From a virus, in the IMG/VR virus record IMGVR_UViG_3300049893_002024, positions 1 through 24,065 of that record: 24,065 nucleotides of DNA; one strand, written 5' to 3'. The translations under genes were made by a program, and so were the position numbers. Positions 7,195-16,060 of this stretch are shown here, piece after piece. The stretch's first letter is position 1; each line of letters begins with the position of its first letter. The notes under the pieces are model-generated. The model had not been told where the DNA came from and did no database searches. It worked only from the letters and a program-made list of their open reading frames with translations.

Positions 7195-8265
7195 ATGGCA
7201 GTGACTAAAGAAGATGCGAATCTAGGTTCCCTGACTGACATCCTAGCTTCGGCGGTAAACTCCGCACCGGCAACACCAAGCGAACCTGCTGCACCCAGCC
7301 AGCCGCTGGACCAGATGGTAGAAGGGATTGCCAAAGCAGCCGAGACTGTAGCTAAAGTCGAAAAATCAGAACCCGAAGCCTCCACGGCTGAAGTGGTAGA
7401 ACGATTTATCGAGCACAAAACTGCAGACGGTAAAGTCAAGAAAATAAAGATTGGGAAAGACGACAGCATAGATACTTGGGTCAAGAAGGCTCTCGACTAT
7501 GAAGAAGGCATGAGAAAGTTTCAACGGGAACGAGATGAAGTCTCGAAGAAATTTGACAAATCTGCCGAAGAAAGTCTTTCTAAATTCAATGCATTACAGA
7601 AAGCATTTAAATCCCAAGGGATTGATGGTCTGATTAATGCAATGGCTGGTAGCGAAGATGCGGCATCAGCATTCCGAAAAGAGATTGCAGAGAGAGCACT
7701 AAAGCGGCTGGACGCCAGTCCAGCTGAGATTGCCAAGATGGACTATGAAGAGATGATCATGGCAGAGAAACGTGCTCGTGAAGCTAAGGAGCTTGAACTC
7801 GAAGAGCTTAAGCAACTTAATCAAAGAACCTCTCAGCAAGCCAATGAGACACTTCTTAAATCCAGACTTGATCTGGCATTTGACAAGGTCCGGCTAGATG
7901 GAATGTTCGACGACGTTGAAAGTGAAGAATATCACAATAGTGTAATTTGGGAAAAGACTCTAAGTAGCTTAGAGAAGATTGCCGAGGGCAGGGGAATTTC
8001 GGAACACGAGATCCCACCTCAGACAATCCACGCTGAGTTTAAAAGAGTTAAGGACTTACATCTCAAAGGTCTGAATCTCAAAGCCGAAAAAGTAGCCAGC
8101 CAAACTATTGAACAAGCCAAAGAAAATGCACTTAAAACTGCACAAACCATTGCAAGTAAAGGAACTACTGGCACGGTTGATATTGATGCTTTGGCTGATG
8201 AACATATGAAGAATTACAATGGTGCTGGGTTTTTGGCTGCGATGTTGAGTAAGATCACAAGGTAA
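7195..8265 (+). CDS. Capsid scaffolding protein (putative)
   Basis: A 356-residue, highly charged, mainly helical protein between portal and major capsid genes, the usual place of the scaffold that templates procapsid assembly and then leaves. The N-terminus is low-complexity and Ala/Pro-rich (NSAPATPSEPAAPSQP), the middle (about 100-230) is coiled-coil-like (EEGMRKFQRERDEVSKKF, AREAKELELEELKQLNQ), and the C-terminus ends in a short helix with hydrophobic and basic residues (GFLAAMLSKITR), as in scaffolds whose C-terminus binds the coat protein. ATG 7195 follows AAGGAGC. No protease motif is visible, so it appears to be a pure scaffold. Confidence 0.8.
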   Translation: MAVTKEDANLGSLTDILASAVNSAPATPSEPAAPSQPLDQMVEGIAKAAETVAKVEKSEPEASTAEVVERFIEHKTADGKVKKIKIGKDDSIDTWVKKALDYEEGMRKFQRERDEVSKKFDKSAEESLSKFNALQKAFKSQGIDGLINAMAGSEDAASAFRKEIAERALKRLDASPAEIAKMDYEEMIMAEKRAREAKELELEELKQLNQRTSQQANETLLKSRLDLAFDKVRLDGMFDDVESEEYHNSVIWEKTLSSLEKIAEGRGISEHEIPPQTIHAEFKRVKDLHLKGLNLKAEKVASQTIEQAKENALKTAQTIASKGTTGTVDIDALADEHMKNYNGAGFLAAMLSKITR

Positions 8266-8307
8266 TCGCAGTTAGGAATATATACTAACAAAAAAAGGAA
8301 TAATATC

Positions 8308-9699
8308 ATGGCGTTTTCAAATGTGGACTCTCTAAGCTTAGGCTCCTTGCTGCAGATTATGTTCAGCAAGGGACTGACCTCGCAAGTAAACCGCGAGTCA
8401 GCCGAATTCGACAACATCCTCATGAAGCTTGATCAAGGCAGCGACACTTCTCGTGAGCATCGCTACCAGATCCTCAAGTCTCTTGACTTTGGCCGCGTTA
8501 AGTGGCAAAACCCAGGAACAGCCGGCGCTAGCCGTACTTTCCCAACTTCTCTTGGTGCAAGCATTCAGGAAGTAACTGTTAAGATGAAAGAGATTCAGTC
8601 AACAGTTTCTTTCGACTGGAACCTCTATGATCGTATCCTTAAGACCCCTCTTAAGTATGCATCTAACATCGACATCGAAGTTCAAGCAGCTTTGGATGTT
8701 AACAAGATCGAACTCTGCCGCAGACTCTTCGGTGATGGTACTGGAGTACTGGCCGAGCTTCATGCCAGTACCGCTCCTACCATCTCTACTGGTGTGATGA
8801 CTGTAACAGTCGCTTCGCTCACAGGTTCAAAAGGTTTCATCGGCTGGATTCAGCCATCCGATATCGTCCAGTTCGCAGCTGCTGATGGCACCTTGCACTA
8901 TGCAACAACCTCTGCCCCAGCTAACATCCCTTACTACCTTGTAACGGAAGTTAACCGCGAAGCTAATACTTTTAAGGTAACCGGTCTTAACTCGTCTTTG
9001 GCCGCTGCTACCATCAACGCTGTTGGTACCATCGCCGTAGGCGACGTGGTCTATAGCTACAACCAAGGCACGATCGTTAACGTCGGTTCTGTTTCTGATT
9101 ACGGTGTTGCTACCGAAATCATGGCTGGACTTGCTTCATGGTCGGAAGATGATGGTCGTACATTGTTTGGTGTTACGATGGCCGGTGCTCTTGGCGGAAC
9201 ACGTCATGACAACTCTGCTGCTACTTTGGACACAGATGCTATTGAAGCTCTGATGAATAAAGGTGCACTTAAGGTTGGTGATAGTAAGTATAAGTACAAC
9301 CAGATGCTCATGGGTCATGAAGTACATAGTGCTTTCATCGATGCCAACGAAGCAGACAGACGCTTCATCGACGCTGTCGATCCTAAGCGCGGTTCTAAAG
9401 GCTTTGCTTACAAGTATCGCAACCAAGAGCTGATGTGCGTAAACAGTCGCTTCGTACCACTTCAGAGAGTATACTTCATCCCCGCTTCTGCTGCCGCTGG
9501 CGAGCATGGCGAGAGTGGATATGCTGTTGAGTTCCGTGGGACACAGTTTGAGCAAATCAAGCTTGGTTCAACTGATCAGTGGTTCAAGCCAGGGTCAAGT
9601 GGCAACACTCAGCAAGTTGAGCAATACTTCAATGCTTATGCAAGTATTCTCGGTAAGCAACCTGGAGCTATTCTCTGTCTGGAGAATTTCAGTTACTAA
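8308..9699 (+). CDS. Major capsid protein
   Basis: A 463-residue protein that should form the icosahedral shell with the HK97 fold. Evidence is its position after the scaffold, its size, and a capsid-like N-terminal region (NILMKLDQGSDTSREHRY, TVSFDWNLYDRILKTPLKY) followed by a beta-rich insertion about residues 150-265 (PTISTGVMTVTVASL, EVNREANTFKVTGL, GTIAVGDVVYSY) that may form a surface domain. The C-terminal third has the pattern expected for the A-domain. The ribosome site AAAGGA sits in an A-rich tract, and codons look more uniform than in neighbours, fitting very high expression. Two tandem promoters lie upstream of the scaffold, and an intrinsic terminator follows the gene. Confidence 0.9.
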   Translation: MAFSNVDSLSLGSLLQIMFSKGLTSQVNRESAEFDNILMKLDQGSDTSREHRYQILKSLDFGRVKWQNPGTAGASRTFPTSLGASIQEVTVKMKEIQSTVSFDWNLYDRILKTPLKYASNIDIEVQAALDVNKIELCRRLFGDGTGVLAELHASTAPTISTGVMTVTVASLTGSKGFIGWIQPSDIVQFAAADGTLHYATTSAPANIPYYLVTEVNREANTFKVTGLNSSLAAATINAVGTIAVGDVVYSYNQGTIVNVGSVSDYGVATEIMAGLASWSEDDGRTLFGVTMAGALGGTRHDNSAATLDTDAIEALMNKGALKVGDSKYKYNQMLMGHEVHSAFIDANEADRRFIDAVDPKRGSKGFAYKYRNQELMCVNSRFVPLQRVYFIPASAAAGEHGESGYAVEFRGTQFEQIKLGSTDQWFKPGSSGNTQQVEQYFNAYASILGKQPGAILCLENFSY

Positions 9700-9710
9700 G
9701 CGTAACTGAA
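9688..9710 (+). other. Hairpin with the capsid stop codon in its loop
   Basis: TTCAGTTAC (9688-9696) pairs perfectly with GTAACTGAA (9702-9710). The 5-base loop TAAGC begins with the TAA stop codon (9697-9699). Two bases later a separate intrinsic terminator begins. Confidence 0.75.
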
Positions 9711-9712
9711 TC

Positions 9713-9750
9713 GCCGACAGGGCGTAACCTGTCGGCTTCTTTCTGTGTTT
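9713..9750 (+). terminator. Intrinsic terminator after the major capsid gene
   Basis: GCCGACAGG (9713-9721) pairs perfectly with CCTGTCGGC (9728-9736) around a 6-base loop, followed by a T-rich tail (TTCTTTCTGTGTTT). It is the clearest Rho-independent terminator in the window and would cap the capsid transcript, or reduce read-through into the fibre genes. Confidence 0.88.
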
Positions 9751-9821
9751 AATAATAATAGTATAGCAGACTCCACGGGTACTCCTACCCATGTGGGGCT
9801 GGTGCTAAAGGAGGTTACAAC

Positions 9822-10427
9822 ATGTCAGTTAATACAATTCCCACCGCGAAGGATTATCCTACTCGGTTCAACAAACGAGAAGCCAAGGTGCTCGAATCTG
9901 CACTGCAGGCGTCTGGTACACTCAAAAACAAAACAATCGATTCAACAAACACAATCAGTGCAGGAGTGGCTGTTGCCAGTCCAGTGCTCACAACTCCCAC
10001 CGTAAACGGCTCTGTAGTTAACGTAGCCACTGGTTCAATGACTGCTGCGCAAGTAATTGGCGCAACTACGGCATTTGATCTAGTTGCAGCACCTGGTGCT
10101 GGTAAAATCAATATTGTAAAACGTATTGAATTTTTCCTAGACTACGCCGCTGCTTTCACCTCTGGGGATGACTTCTCTGTGCAGTATGAAACCACTGCAG
10201 CTGCTGTTGCTACTATAGATAAAGCAAGTCTGCTTGGAACTGCTGATCTTGCTTTCATGGCAGCCCCTACTGGCTACGATACTTCTGCCTCTGTTGCTGG
10301 ATTCTCTATGACTGCAAATGCTAACAAGAAACTCCAGTTCAAAGTAGCGACTTCTGCTTTCGCTGACGGTACAGGTTCTGTGGTTAAGTGGCGAATTCAC
10401 TATGAGACTGTCACGCTATTAACATAA
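9822..10427 (+). CDS. Capsid decoration or virion surface protein (putative)
   Basis: A 201-residue, Ala/Thr-rich, beta-rich protein. The segment from about residue 70 (GSMTAAQVIGATTAFDLVAA, PGAGKINIVKRIEFFLDYAA, then a GTGSVVKWRIHYETV ending) matches a pattern I know from many phage structural proteins of this size, often encoded just after the major capsid or near fibre genes. Residues 1-60 look like a separate, flexible attachment region. A strong ribosome site, AAAGGAGGT, lies seven bases before ATG 9822. The gene follows the terminator at 9713-9750, so it depends on read-through or an unseen promoter. Decoration protein is the best guess; a head fibre or minor tail protein is possible. 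Confidence 0.6.
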   Translation: MSVNTIPTAKDYPTRFNKREAKVLESALQASGTLKNKTIDSTNTISAGVAVASPVLTTPTVNGSVVNVATGSMTAAQVIGATTAFDLVAAPGAGKINIVKRIEFFLDYAAAFTSGDDFSVQYETTAAAVATIDKASLLGTADLAFMAAPTGYDTSASVAGFSMTANANKKLQFKVATSAFADGTGSVVKWRIHYETVTLLT

Positions 10428-10452
10428 CGTTAATAGCCTGACGTAAGGTCAG
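10415..10452 (+). other. Stop-codon hairpin plus a second small hairpin
   Basis: GCTATTAAC (10415-10423) pairs perfectly with GTTAATAGC (10429-10437); the 5-base loop ATAAC holds the TAA stop (10425-10427). Immediately after, CTGAC (10438-10442) pairs with GTCAG (10448-10452). The pair resembles the arrangement after the major capsid gene but lacks a T-run. Confidence 0.65.
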
Positions 10453-10496
10453 TTCGTTAGTGTCCCATTACTTATGTTCTGTCGATAGGAGCAATC

Positions 10497-13343
10497 GTGG
10501 CTATTACTATTACCCCGAATTTACAACTTAAAGTAGACAGCACCCTATCGGCAGACGCTAAGTATAATCTTTCTAGAATAGACACTTTGGCGGGCAAAGT
10601 GTCGGTCGCTATCAACGGCGACACTAAACTCCGTTCCTCCACAAATATCGTAATTGAAGCCGACAGTGCTGAAGTGAGTGGCGGTACCGGTAGAGGTGTT
10701 GGGACTCTTTCCCTTGGCACTCCTTCCAATAAACTCAGTGTATTGACAATTAATGCGACCGGTATTAATTTTGGTGACGCTACAGTTTATAACTTTAAAC
10801 TAAACTCCGATAAACTTCTTATAGGTAATAGTAGTAACCGAGCTGTTGAGCTGAACACGGCGGTCACTGGCGATATTCTCGCGACTGAAGCTGCTGCTTT
10901 GACTATCAAAAACAATGTAATCAAGAATAATATGGTAGCCACAGACGCTGCCATTGATCAAAGTAAAATCAGCGGTCTTGTGTCTGATCTTGCAGGCAAA
11001 GAGCCGACGGTTGCAAAGGGCAATCTTAGTACACTTACAAGTGGGGTTACGATTACTGGTGGTACCAATGCCGTTATTGGCACCGGGACTACGGTCAATA
11101 TAGCCACCGCGTCTCCGTCCACGCCTGGATTACTAGCCCCTGTTGACTATGTGAGATTCGACGCTATCGCTCCTGCGGCGGTTAGTGATATTATCACCAA
11201 CACCAGCGGCGTGACAATATCCAATGGCTCCAATTCTATACTTGGGATTAGTGATGTTGTTATAGACATCGCAACCGCCACCGACTCACAATCAGGATTA
11301 TTATCCGCGTCCGATCATGCAAGCTATAGTGGTCATATTGCTAATAATAGTAATCCGCACAACGTAACTAAGTCGCAAGTAGGACTTAGTGATGTAACCA
11401 ATGATGCCCAGTTGCCACTTTCTGGGGGGACACTAACTGGACAGTTAGTGTTGGATAATCAGGGAATAGTCTTTAATATTACCGACGACTATGTCGGAAC
11501 GCCAGCTGAAGGTACTGTTTGGTGGAATAAAGACGACCACACGCTTAACGTCCAATCAGACATAGTTGGAACAATTAACCAAGTGGGGCAGGAGAATTGG
11601 CTTCGGGCACGCAATGACACTGGCTCACCAATTCCCGAAGGTGCTGCAGTTTATATCAGCGGCGCCAACACAGCCCGTCCTACTGTGGTACTGGCGGTGG
11701 CCAGTGCTCCCATTGCAGATAGGGTATTAGGCATAGCGACAGTAACTATAACTAGCGGACAATTGGGGGTCATTACTACCTTTGGTCTGGTGCGGCATCT
11801 CGCCACTAACGTGGACGGGGATGGGGTTGCGTTGGCTGATGGAGATCCGATATATCTTTCCGCCACTACGCCGGGTGAGTGGGTTAAAGCAAAGCCCCAC
11901 GCCCCTAATCACTGCATTAGTTTAGGTCAGATTGTAAATGCCGCCAGTGGAGCTGCTGGTAATATATTTGTCAACGTAAGTACTGGCACACATTTGCAAG
12001 ATTTACATGATGTAAATATTGAAACTGCATTAACGAATGACAACATATTAAGATATAATTCATCTACCCAGATATGGGAAAATAGCGCAGATCTTACCAA
12101 TCTGGAATCTAAATTATCCACCGCTAACGCCGACAGTAATGAATTGACTGGATTTGTTGATCCAGCGAATATCATTGTTACTTATGACAGTACTGCTCGC
12201 ACTATAATGTTATCTCGTCTCGATGCCGGTGCGATAGAATATTACAACGAGGGCGATAAATACAGTCTTGCTAGTGGATGGATTTCTGATCCACACGACT
12301 CAACTTTGAATGCAAAATATTTCCTATTTTTACACGCTAATGGAGTTGGTACTTGGTACAATGTTTTCCCAGGATTTGACAATGGCGCGTACGTTGCGCA
12401 AATTAACTACTTCGCCGCCTACAAGTTTGCTATTAGGGAATGTCATGGTCTTATGGCTTGGCAAACTTGGGAACATTTGCATAGAAACGTAGGAACTTAT
12501 CGTCTAAGTGGTGGAGCTGTTACTGGTGGAACTTATTCGTTATTATCCGACACAGTGGCTGCGGTGACGCCTGGGTTAGATAGTATGGTCGTCGTGGACG
12601 AAGATTTACCAAGTACCATAGCGGCCCTTAGTAATGGCGGACTGTACACTTTAATGTATATAAACGCAGGGGAACCTATATTTACGTTAGGTTCTAGTTT
12701 ACCTTATCCGGTGTCGGGCGCAAATAATCTCCAGTATAATGCGGGCGGCAATGGGCTTACCGAGATTACAACTAATGATAGATATATAAACATCTATGCA
12801 ATTGCGATACCCACTGCCTCCGATAATGGGAGCCAGTCATATAGATATGTATGGATAACGGGGCAGAATTTATATACCTCAACCGCAGCTGCGGCAGCAG
12901 AAGATATACGCAGTTTTACATTTGGTACCACCTTTGCATCCATAGTGCCTGAGAGTTATATTTATGTAAGATTCACGTTACGTTATCGTGGTAGCTACAG
13001 CACCACTACAGGTAAATCTCGCTTAGAAACTGGACCAGATTACTTGGTCGGTAATAGGCTTAATCAGATATCGGTAACTGGCGTAACTCCTCCTGCTGCT
13101 CCGGCATTACGTTATGCTGGTGACTTCACTACTGGTAGTTGGTCCGGGGTTGCTCCTTCTCTAACCTTTAGCGTAGCTGGTGCAACACATGGCAAGGGAT
13201 CTGATCCGGTTGTAATTGTTAGACAAAATACCACAGGAGATATTTATGAAGATGTTGGTGTGGATGTGAGTGTGGACAGGGTGACCGGGAACGTGACTCT
13301 CACGTCGTCTGAGGCATTTAACGGAGAGGTAATTATACTATAA
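10497..13343 (+). CDS. Tail fibre protein
   Basis: A 948-residue fibre protein, probably trimeric and receptor-binding. An N-terminal region of about 180 residues is followed by two related repeats of about 45 residues starting at 182 (SGVTITGGTNAVIGTG, later STPGLLAPVDYVRF) and 237 (SGVTISNGSNSILGIS, later SQSGLLSASDHASY). Then comes the fibre motif NNSNPHNVTKSQVGLSDV with LPLSGGTLTGQL (about 280-320). Residues 365-540 form a domain known from fibre proteins (IPEGAAVYISGA, LQDLHDVNIETALTNDNI). The last 300 residues are beta-rich and probably bind the host surface. It starts with GTG after ATAGGAGC. Its stop is enclosed in a hairpin. A depolymerase motif is not recognised. Confidence 0.82.
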   Translation: MAITITPNLQLKVDSTLSADAKYNLSRIDTLAGKVSVAINGDTKLRSSTNIVIEADSAEVSGGTGRGVGTLSLGTPSNKLSVLTINATGINFGDATVYNFKLNSDKLLIGNSSNRAVELNTAVTGDILATEAAALTIKNNVIKNNMVATDAAIDQSKISGLVSDLAGKEPTVAKGNLSTLTSGVTITGGTNAVIGTGTTVNIATASPSTPGLLAPVDYVRFDAIAPAAVSDIITNTSGVTISNGSNSILGISDVVIDIATATDSQSGLLSASDHASYSGHIANNSNPHNVTKSQVGLSDVTNDAQLPLSGGTLTGQLVLDNQGIVFNITDDYVGTPAEGTVWWNKDDHTLNVQSDIVGTINQVGQENWLRARNDTGSPIPEGAAVYISGANTARPTVVLAVASAPIADRVLGIATVTITSGQLGVITTFGLVRHLATNVDGDGVALADGDPIYLSATTPGEWVKAKPHAPNHCISLGQIVNAASGAAGNIFVNVSTGTHLQDLHDVNIETALTNDNILRYNSSTQIWENSADLTNLESKLSTANADSNELTGFVDPANIIVTYDSTARTIMLSRLDAGAIEYYNEGDKYSLASGWISDPHDSTLNAKYFLFLHANGVGTWYNVFPGFDNGAYVAQINYFAAYKFAIRECHGLMAWQTWEHLHRNVGTYRLSGGAVTGGTYSLLSDTVAAVTPGLDSMVVVDEDLPSTIAALSNGGLYTLMYINAGEPIFTLGSSLPYPVSGANNLQYNAGGNGLTEITTNDRYINIYAIAIPTASDNGSQSYRYVWITGQNLYTSTAAAAAEDIRSFTFGTTFASIVPESYIYVRFTLRYRGSYSTTTGKSRLETGPDYLVGNRLNQISVTGVTPPAAPALRYAGDFTTGSWSGVAPSLTFSVAGATHGKGSDPVVIVRQNTTGDIYEDVGVDVSVDRVTGNVTLTSSEAFNGEVIIL

Positions 13344-13366
13344 CCGCGTGATTACGGTATAATTAC
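13329..13366 (+). other. Stop-codon hairpin abutting a promoter
   Basis: GTAATTATAC (13329-13338) pairs perfectly with GTATAATTAC (13357-13366). The loop holds the TAA stop (13341-13343). The 3' arm ends one base before the -35 box at 13368. Without a T-run it is not a classic terminator. Confidence 0.65.
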
Positions 13367-13367
13367 T

Positions 13368-13396
13368 TTGACATTAGTTCTAACTTATTATATAAT
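13368..13396 (+). promoter_or_regulatory. Perfect-consensus sigma70 promoter
   Basis: TTGACA (13368-13373) and TATAAT (13391-13396) are both exact consensus boxes with the ideal 17-base spacing. Transcription from about 13403 would give a leader of about 19 bases before the gene at 13422. This is the strongest promoter visible in the window. Confidence 0.9.
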
Positions 13397-13421
13397 ATGT
13401 AAGTAATACATCTAGGAGATA

Positions 13422-15905
13422 ATGATGCGTTTATTTCAATCCCTCACACGTGTCGTAAATTTAATATTAAGAAAAGATAGTCAGGACATTACTTTACGTC
13501 CTAGCCAAACCATCACATATACCGCAGCAAGAAACGTAGATTTGCCTGCAGTGGATGGTGATGCTATATGTGTTGGTATTACTACAGCTTTTGACGGTAA
13601 TGATGATGATAATAAATTGGTGCGGGTGAATGCCCCGACTGGTAGCCCTGATACCGATAGTTCTATGATACAACTTACTGGTATTGTTGTGGATGACAGT
13701 AATAATGTCTCTGGTATTACCTCTCTTACCGCATCTATACTAAAAGCCACAGGAGGCGTTGAGGTTGAAGACCCAGACGCTGGGACCAACAAGGTTACTA
13801 TAGTTGCAGATACTACACTTTCCTCCGACGTCACAATGACCCTGCCGAAAGTAACAGGAACATTCGCCTCTCTTGCTGGTACAGAGACACTAGAGAACAA
13901 AACCCTCAAGGCCGACTTGGTAGATGACTACCTCGCCATTAATCACGAAAGCGACCCCGCCGCAGCCTCCGCAGGTACTGTTAGGCTATACGCAAAAAAT
14001 GATAACAGCCTCTACGTAATGGACCCAGCTGGGGTGTCAACACCTGTTGGCTCGTCTACCGGACAAGGCGAGAAAAACTATATCCTCAATCCCAGTGCCA
14101 AAAGTGCCACGACTGGCTGGGTTGCGTCGTCTGCGAATATAACCATCGCAAGGACGACGACTGCAGCAAACTGCCCACGCGAAAACACCACCGGCACAGC
14201 GGTTAGTCTCACATCCAGCACCGACGAAGCCTATGCATATTACAGATTTACCCTCGACGATGTCGATCTAAGTAAGAAGCTTAAAGCAGTACTCGCGTTT
14301 ATCAATGCTGACACAAGTGATGCTTGGCGTATTGAGATGTGGAAGAACAGTGCGAGCAACTATAGCGGCACATACACCGAGCTGTCTCTTAGTACAGACT
14401 CGTCAGGAGATAGCTACCTACCTGTAACCACTGGAGAGTATAAGACTACATTCGACACGGACACAACAGCTTGGCTTGAATTACGAATTGTCCATAATAC
14501 AACAAACAGCGATGTGCTTTATATTTCTGACGTAATTGTTGGTCCAGGTAGTGTTGTGACCGGCGCGGTTATTGAGCCTTCAATATTGGTTACTATGACC
14601 ACTACTAACGTAACCAGCACTATTACGGCCTACAGCTCAAGAAGTGGAAATAAGGCAACAATAAATGCTCGTATAGCCGCCACAGGCAACGCCAGCAATT
14701 CTGTAGTTCTGAATATGCCCAGCGGGTATACTATAGACACGTCGTCACTACCAAGTAATACGGCAGTGGGCGCAGGTTTAGTATATGATAGTTCTACTGC
14801 AGTATATTACTCCGTTATTGCTTATGTCGCTTCCTCTACTCAAATAGGATTTACTTCCGATGGTGAGGGACTGGTCGGTACCAATGACCCCGGTCCAGAT
14901 GGCTTTGACAATGGAGACATATTGTCCGTTGAGTTCACCGTCCCCATCGCTGAATGGGCCGGAAGCGGCACGGTAAACTTAGCCGCCAACGATGTTGAGT
15001 ATGCGGCGTCAACAACTGGAACTTGGGATGCCGACGCAGCGGCTGGTAACACGGTTTATGGCCCTGTAGGTGCGTTAATCAGTGGCTCTCTTACTGCAAA
15101 CCGAAGCAAAGTTGTAAGATTCTCATCACCAATTCAAGTCACGGACAAAATAGTTCTTGAGTTTTACTCAGGCGGTGTGTGGAGAGAACAGAGTTCTTAT
15201 GCTCCATATATCGGACTTCCTGGTATTGATATAGGTTGTTGGCTGTATCAAGCGAGCGGTACCGATGTGACTGTTGTGTTCTTTCAATACTTTAGGCAAG
15301 GTACTACTTATAACACGTCTACCGGAGCGCAGAACTGGGTTAACGGGACCTATTGGAGGCTACGCAAAGTCTCTGCAAGCTCCGTTGCCGGCTTTGAATT
15401 ACACAAACCCGGCGTATCGGCGGGGCTTGTTCCTGCACAGGGGCTTGATGGTAGGACAGATGGGGTTGCGGTAGCGGCTGGTAAGGTGGGGGAAGTTATT
15501 GAAGGCACAATTACCAACAACGTCACAATTGGAACATCTGCCACAACTATTTCATCTGACATAACTTTATCAGCGGGCTCGTGGGAAATATTTGCTTTAG
15601 CTCCAATGTCTGTAGAGTCTGGAGCAATCTCAGGTAATTTAACTCAAGTTAGCATGTATATCGCATACGGTGCCGGTAACACGCAAATTGGTTCATACAG
15701 TACCCTTGCGGGCGCTAAGACGAATACTTCGAGCGCCTCTTCTATTTACGCCACGTTACCACATCAAACGGTCCATAATTTTACCGGCAGTGCTATAGCC
15801 GTTAGAGTTAGGGCTCTTAGGAGCTATGAGGTAGGTACGGGCTCGGCAGTTACATTCGGTGCGGCTAACAGTCAAGGTAAATTTTATGCAGTTCGAATCG
15901 CATAA
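13422..15905 (+). CDS. Second fibre or appendage protein with carbohydrate-binding-like region
   Basis: An 827-residue, Thr/Ser/Ala-rich, beta-rich protein. The N-terminus (MMRLFQSLTRVVNLILRKD) could anchor it to the virion. Near residue 151 it has GTETLENKTL, a motif common in fibre N-terminal regions. From about 218 a segment starting KNYILNPSAKSATTGWV has the look of a carbohydrate-binding jelly-roll module (also YYRFTLDDVDLSKKLKAVLA). The C-terminal half carries further beta domains and ends in a compact region (FGAANSQGKFYAVRIA). Two in-frame ATGs follow AGGAG. It has its own perfect-consensus promoter, so it may be expressed more strongly than, or separately from, the first fibre. Exact role (spike, branched fibre, baseplate appendage) is unknown. 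Confidence 0.7.
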   Translation: MMRLFQSLTRVVNLILRKDSQDITLRPSQTITYTAARNVDLPAVDGDAICVGITTAFDGNDDDNKLVRVNAPTGSPDTDSSMIQLTGIVVDDSNNVSGITSLTASILKATGGVEVEDPDAGTNKVTIVADTTLSSDVTMTLPKVTGTFASLAGTETLENKTLKADLVDDYLAINHESDPAAASAGTVRLYAKNDNSLYVMDPAGVSTPVGSSTGQGEKNYILNPSAKSATTGWVASSANITIARTTTAANCPRENTTGTAVSLTSSTDEAYAYYRFTLDDVDLSKKLKAVLAFINADTSDAWRIEMWKNSASNYSGTYTELSLSTDSSGDSYLPVTTGEYKTTFDTDTTAWLELRIVHNTTNSDVLYISDVIVGPGSVVTGAVIEPSILVTMTTTNVTSTITAYSSRSGNKATINARIAATGNASNSVVLNMPSGYTIDTSSLPSNTAVGAGLVYDSSTAVYYSVIAYVASSTQIGFTSDGEGLVGTNDPGPDGFDNGDILSVEFTVPIAEWAGSGTVNLAANDVEYAASTTGTWDADAAAGNTVYGPVGALISGSLTANRSKVVRFSSPIQVTDKIVLEFYSGGVWREQSSYAPYIGLPGIDIGCWLYQASGTDVTVVFFQYFRQGTTYNTSTGAQNWVNGTYWRLRKVSASSVAGFELHKPGVSAGLVPAQGLDGRTDGVAVAAGKVGEVIEGTITNNVTIGTSATTISSDITLSAGSWEIFALAPMSVESGAISGNLTQVSMYIAYGAGNTQIGSYSTLAGAKTNTSSASSIYATLPHQTVHNFTGSAIAVRVRALRSYEVGTGSAVTFGAANSQGKFYAVRIA

Positions 15906-15916
15906 GGAGGTGTAAA

Positions 15917-16000
15917 GTGAAACTATCAAATTCATTCTGCATTTCTCTCCTCGGCCTCGCCTCCCTGCTGGTGCTTACTAAGGAGATTTATTATGTTTGA
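15917..16000 (+). CDS. 27-residue membrane peptide, truncated copy of the 16061 protein
   Basis: GTG 15917 follows AAGGAGGTGTAAA and opens a 27-residue frame that begins MKLSNSFCISLLGLASLLVL. The full-length protein at 16061 begins MKLSNSFAISLLGLVSLMIL, so 16 of the first 20 residues are identical. The copy stops after KEIYYV, where the match breaks down. It keeps one hydrophobic segment and a good ribosome site, so it may still be made. It could be the remnant of a tandem duplication or a short modulator of the neighbouring holin candidate. Its end overlaps the next small frame by 8 bases. Confidence 0.5.
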   Translation: MKLSNSFCISLLGLASLLVLTKEIYYV

Positions 16001-16058
16001 AATCCCAGAAGAACTAGCTCTGCCTGGAGGCCTAATCAACCAAAAGGAGGTAAAGTAG
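15993..16058 (+). CDS. 21-residue micro-ORF (possible leader peptide)
   Basis: ATG 15993 follows AAGGAG with seven bases between, opening a 21-residue frame MFEIPEELALPGGLINQKEV plus a final K. Its last codons form the ribosome site AAGGAGG of the 16061 gene, and its stop ends two bases before that ATG. This arrangement suits translational coupling. It is acidic and has no membrane segment. It may be a genuine small protein or only a coupling leader. Confidence 0.4.
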   Translation: MFEIPEELALPGGLINQKEVK

Positions 16059-16060
16059 GT

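Noticed and set aside
10743-10771. TTGACA inside the first fibre gene as a promoter
   Set aside because: The -10 candidate TAATTT is weak, it lies well inside the coding region, and nothing suggests an internal transcript.
13422-15905. Second fibre-like protein as a tape-measure protein
   Set aside because: It is beta-rich with fibre motifs, not a long helical repeat protein, and no tail-tube or sheath genes are present.
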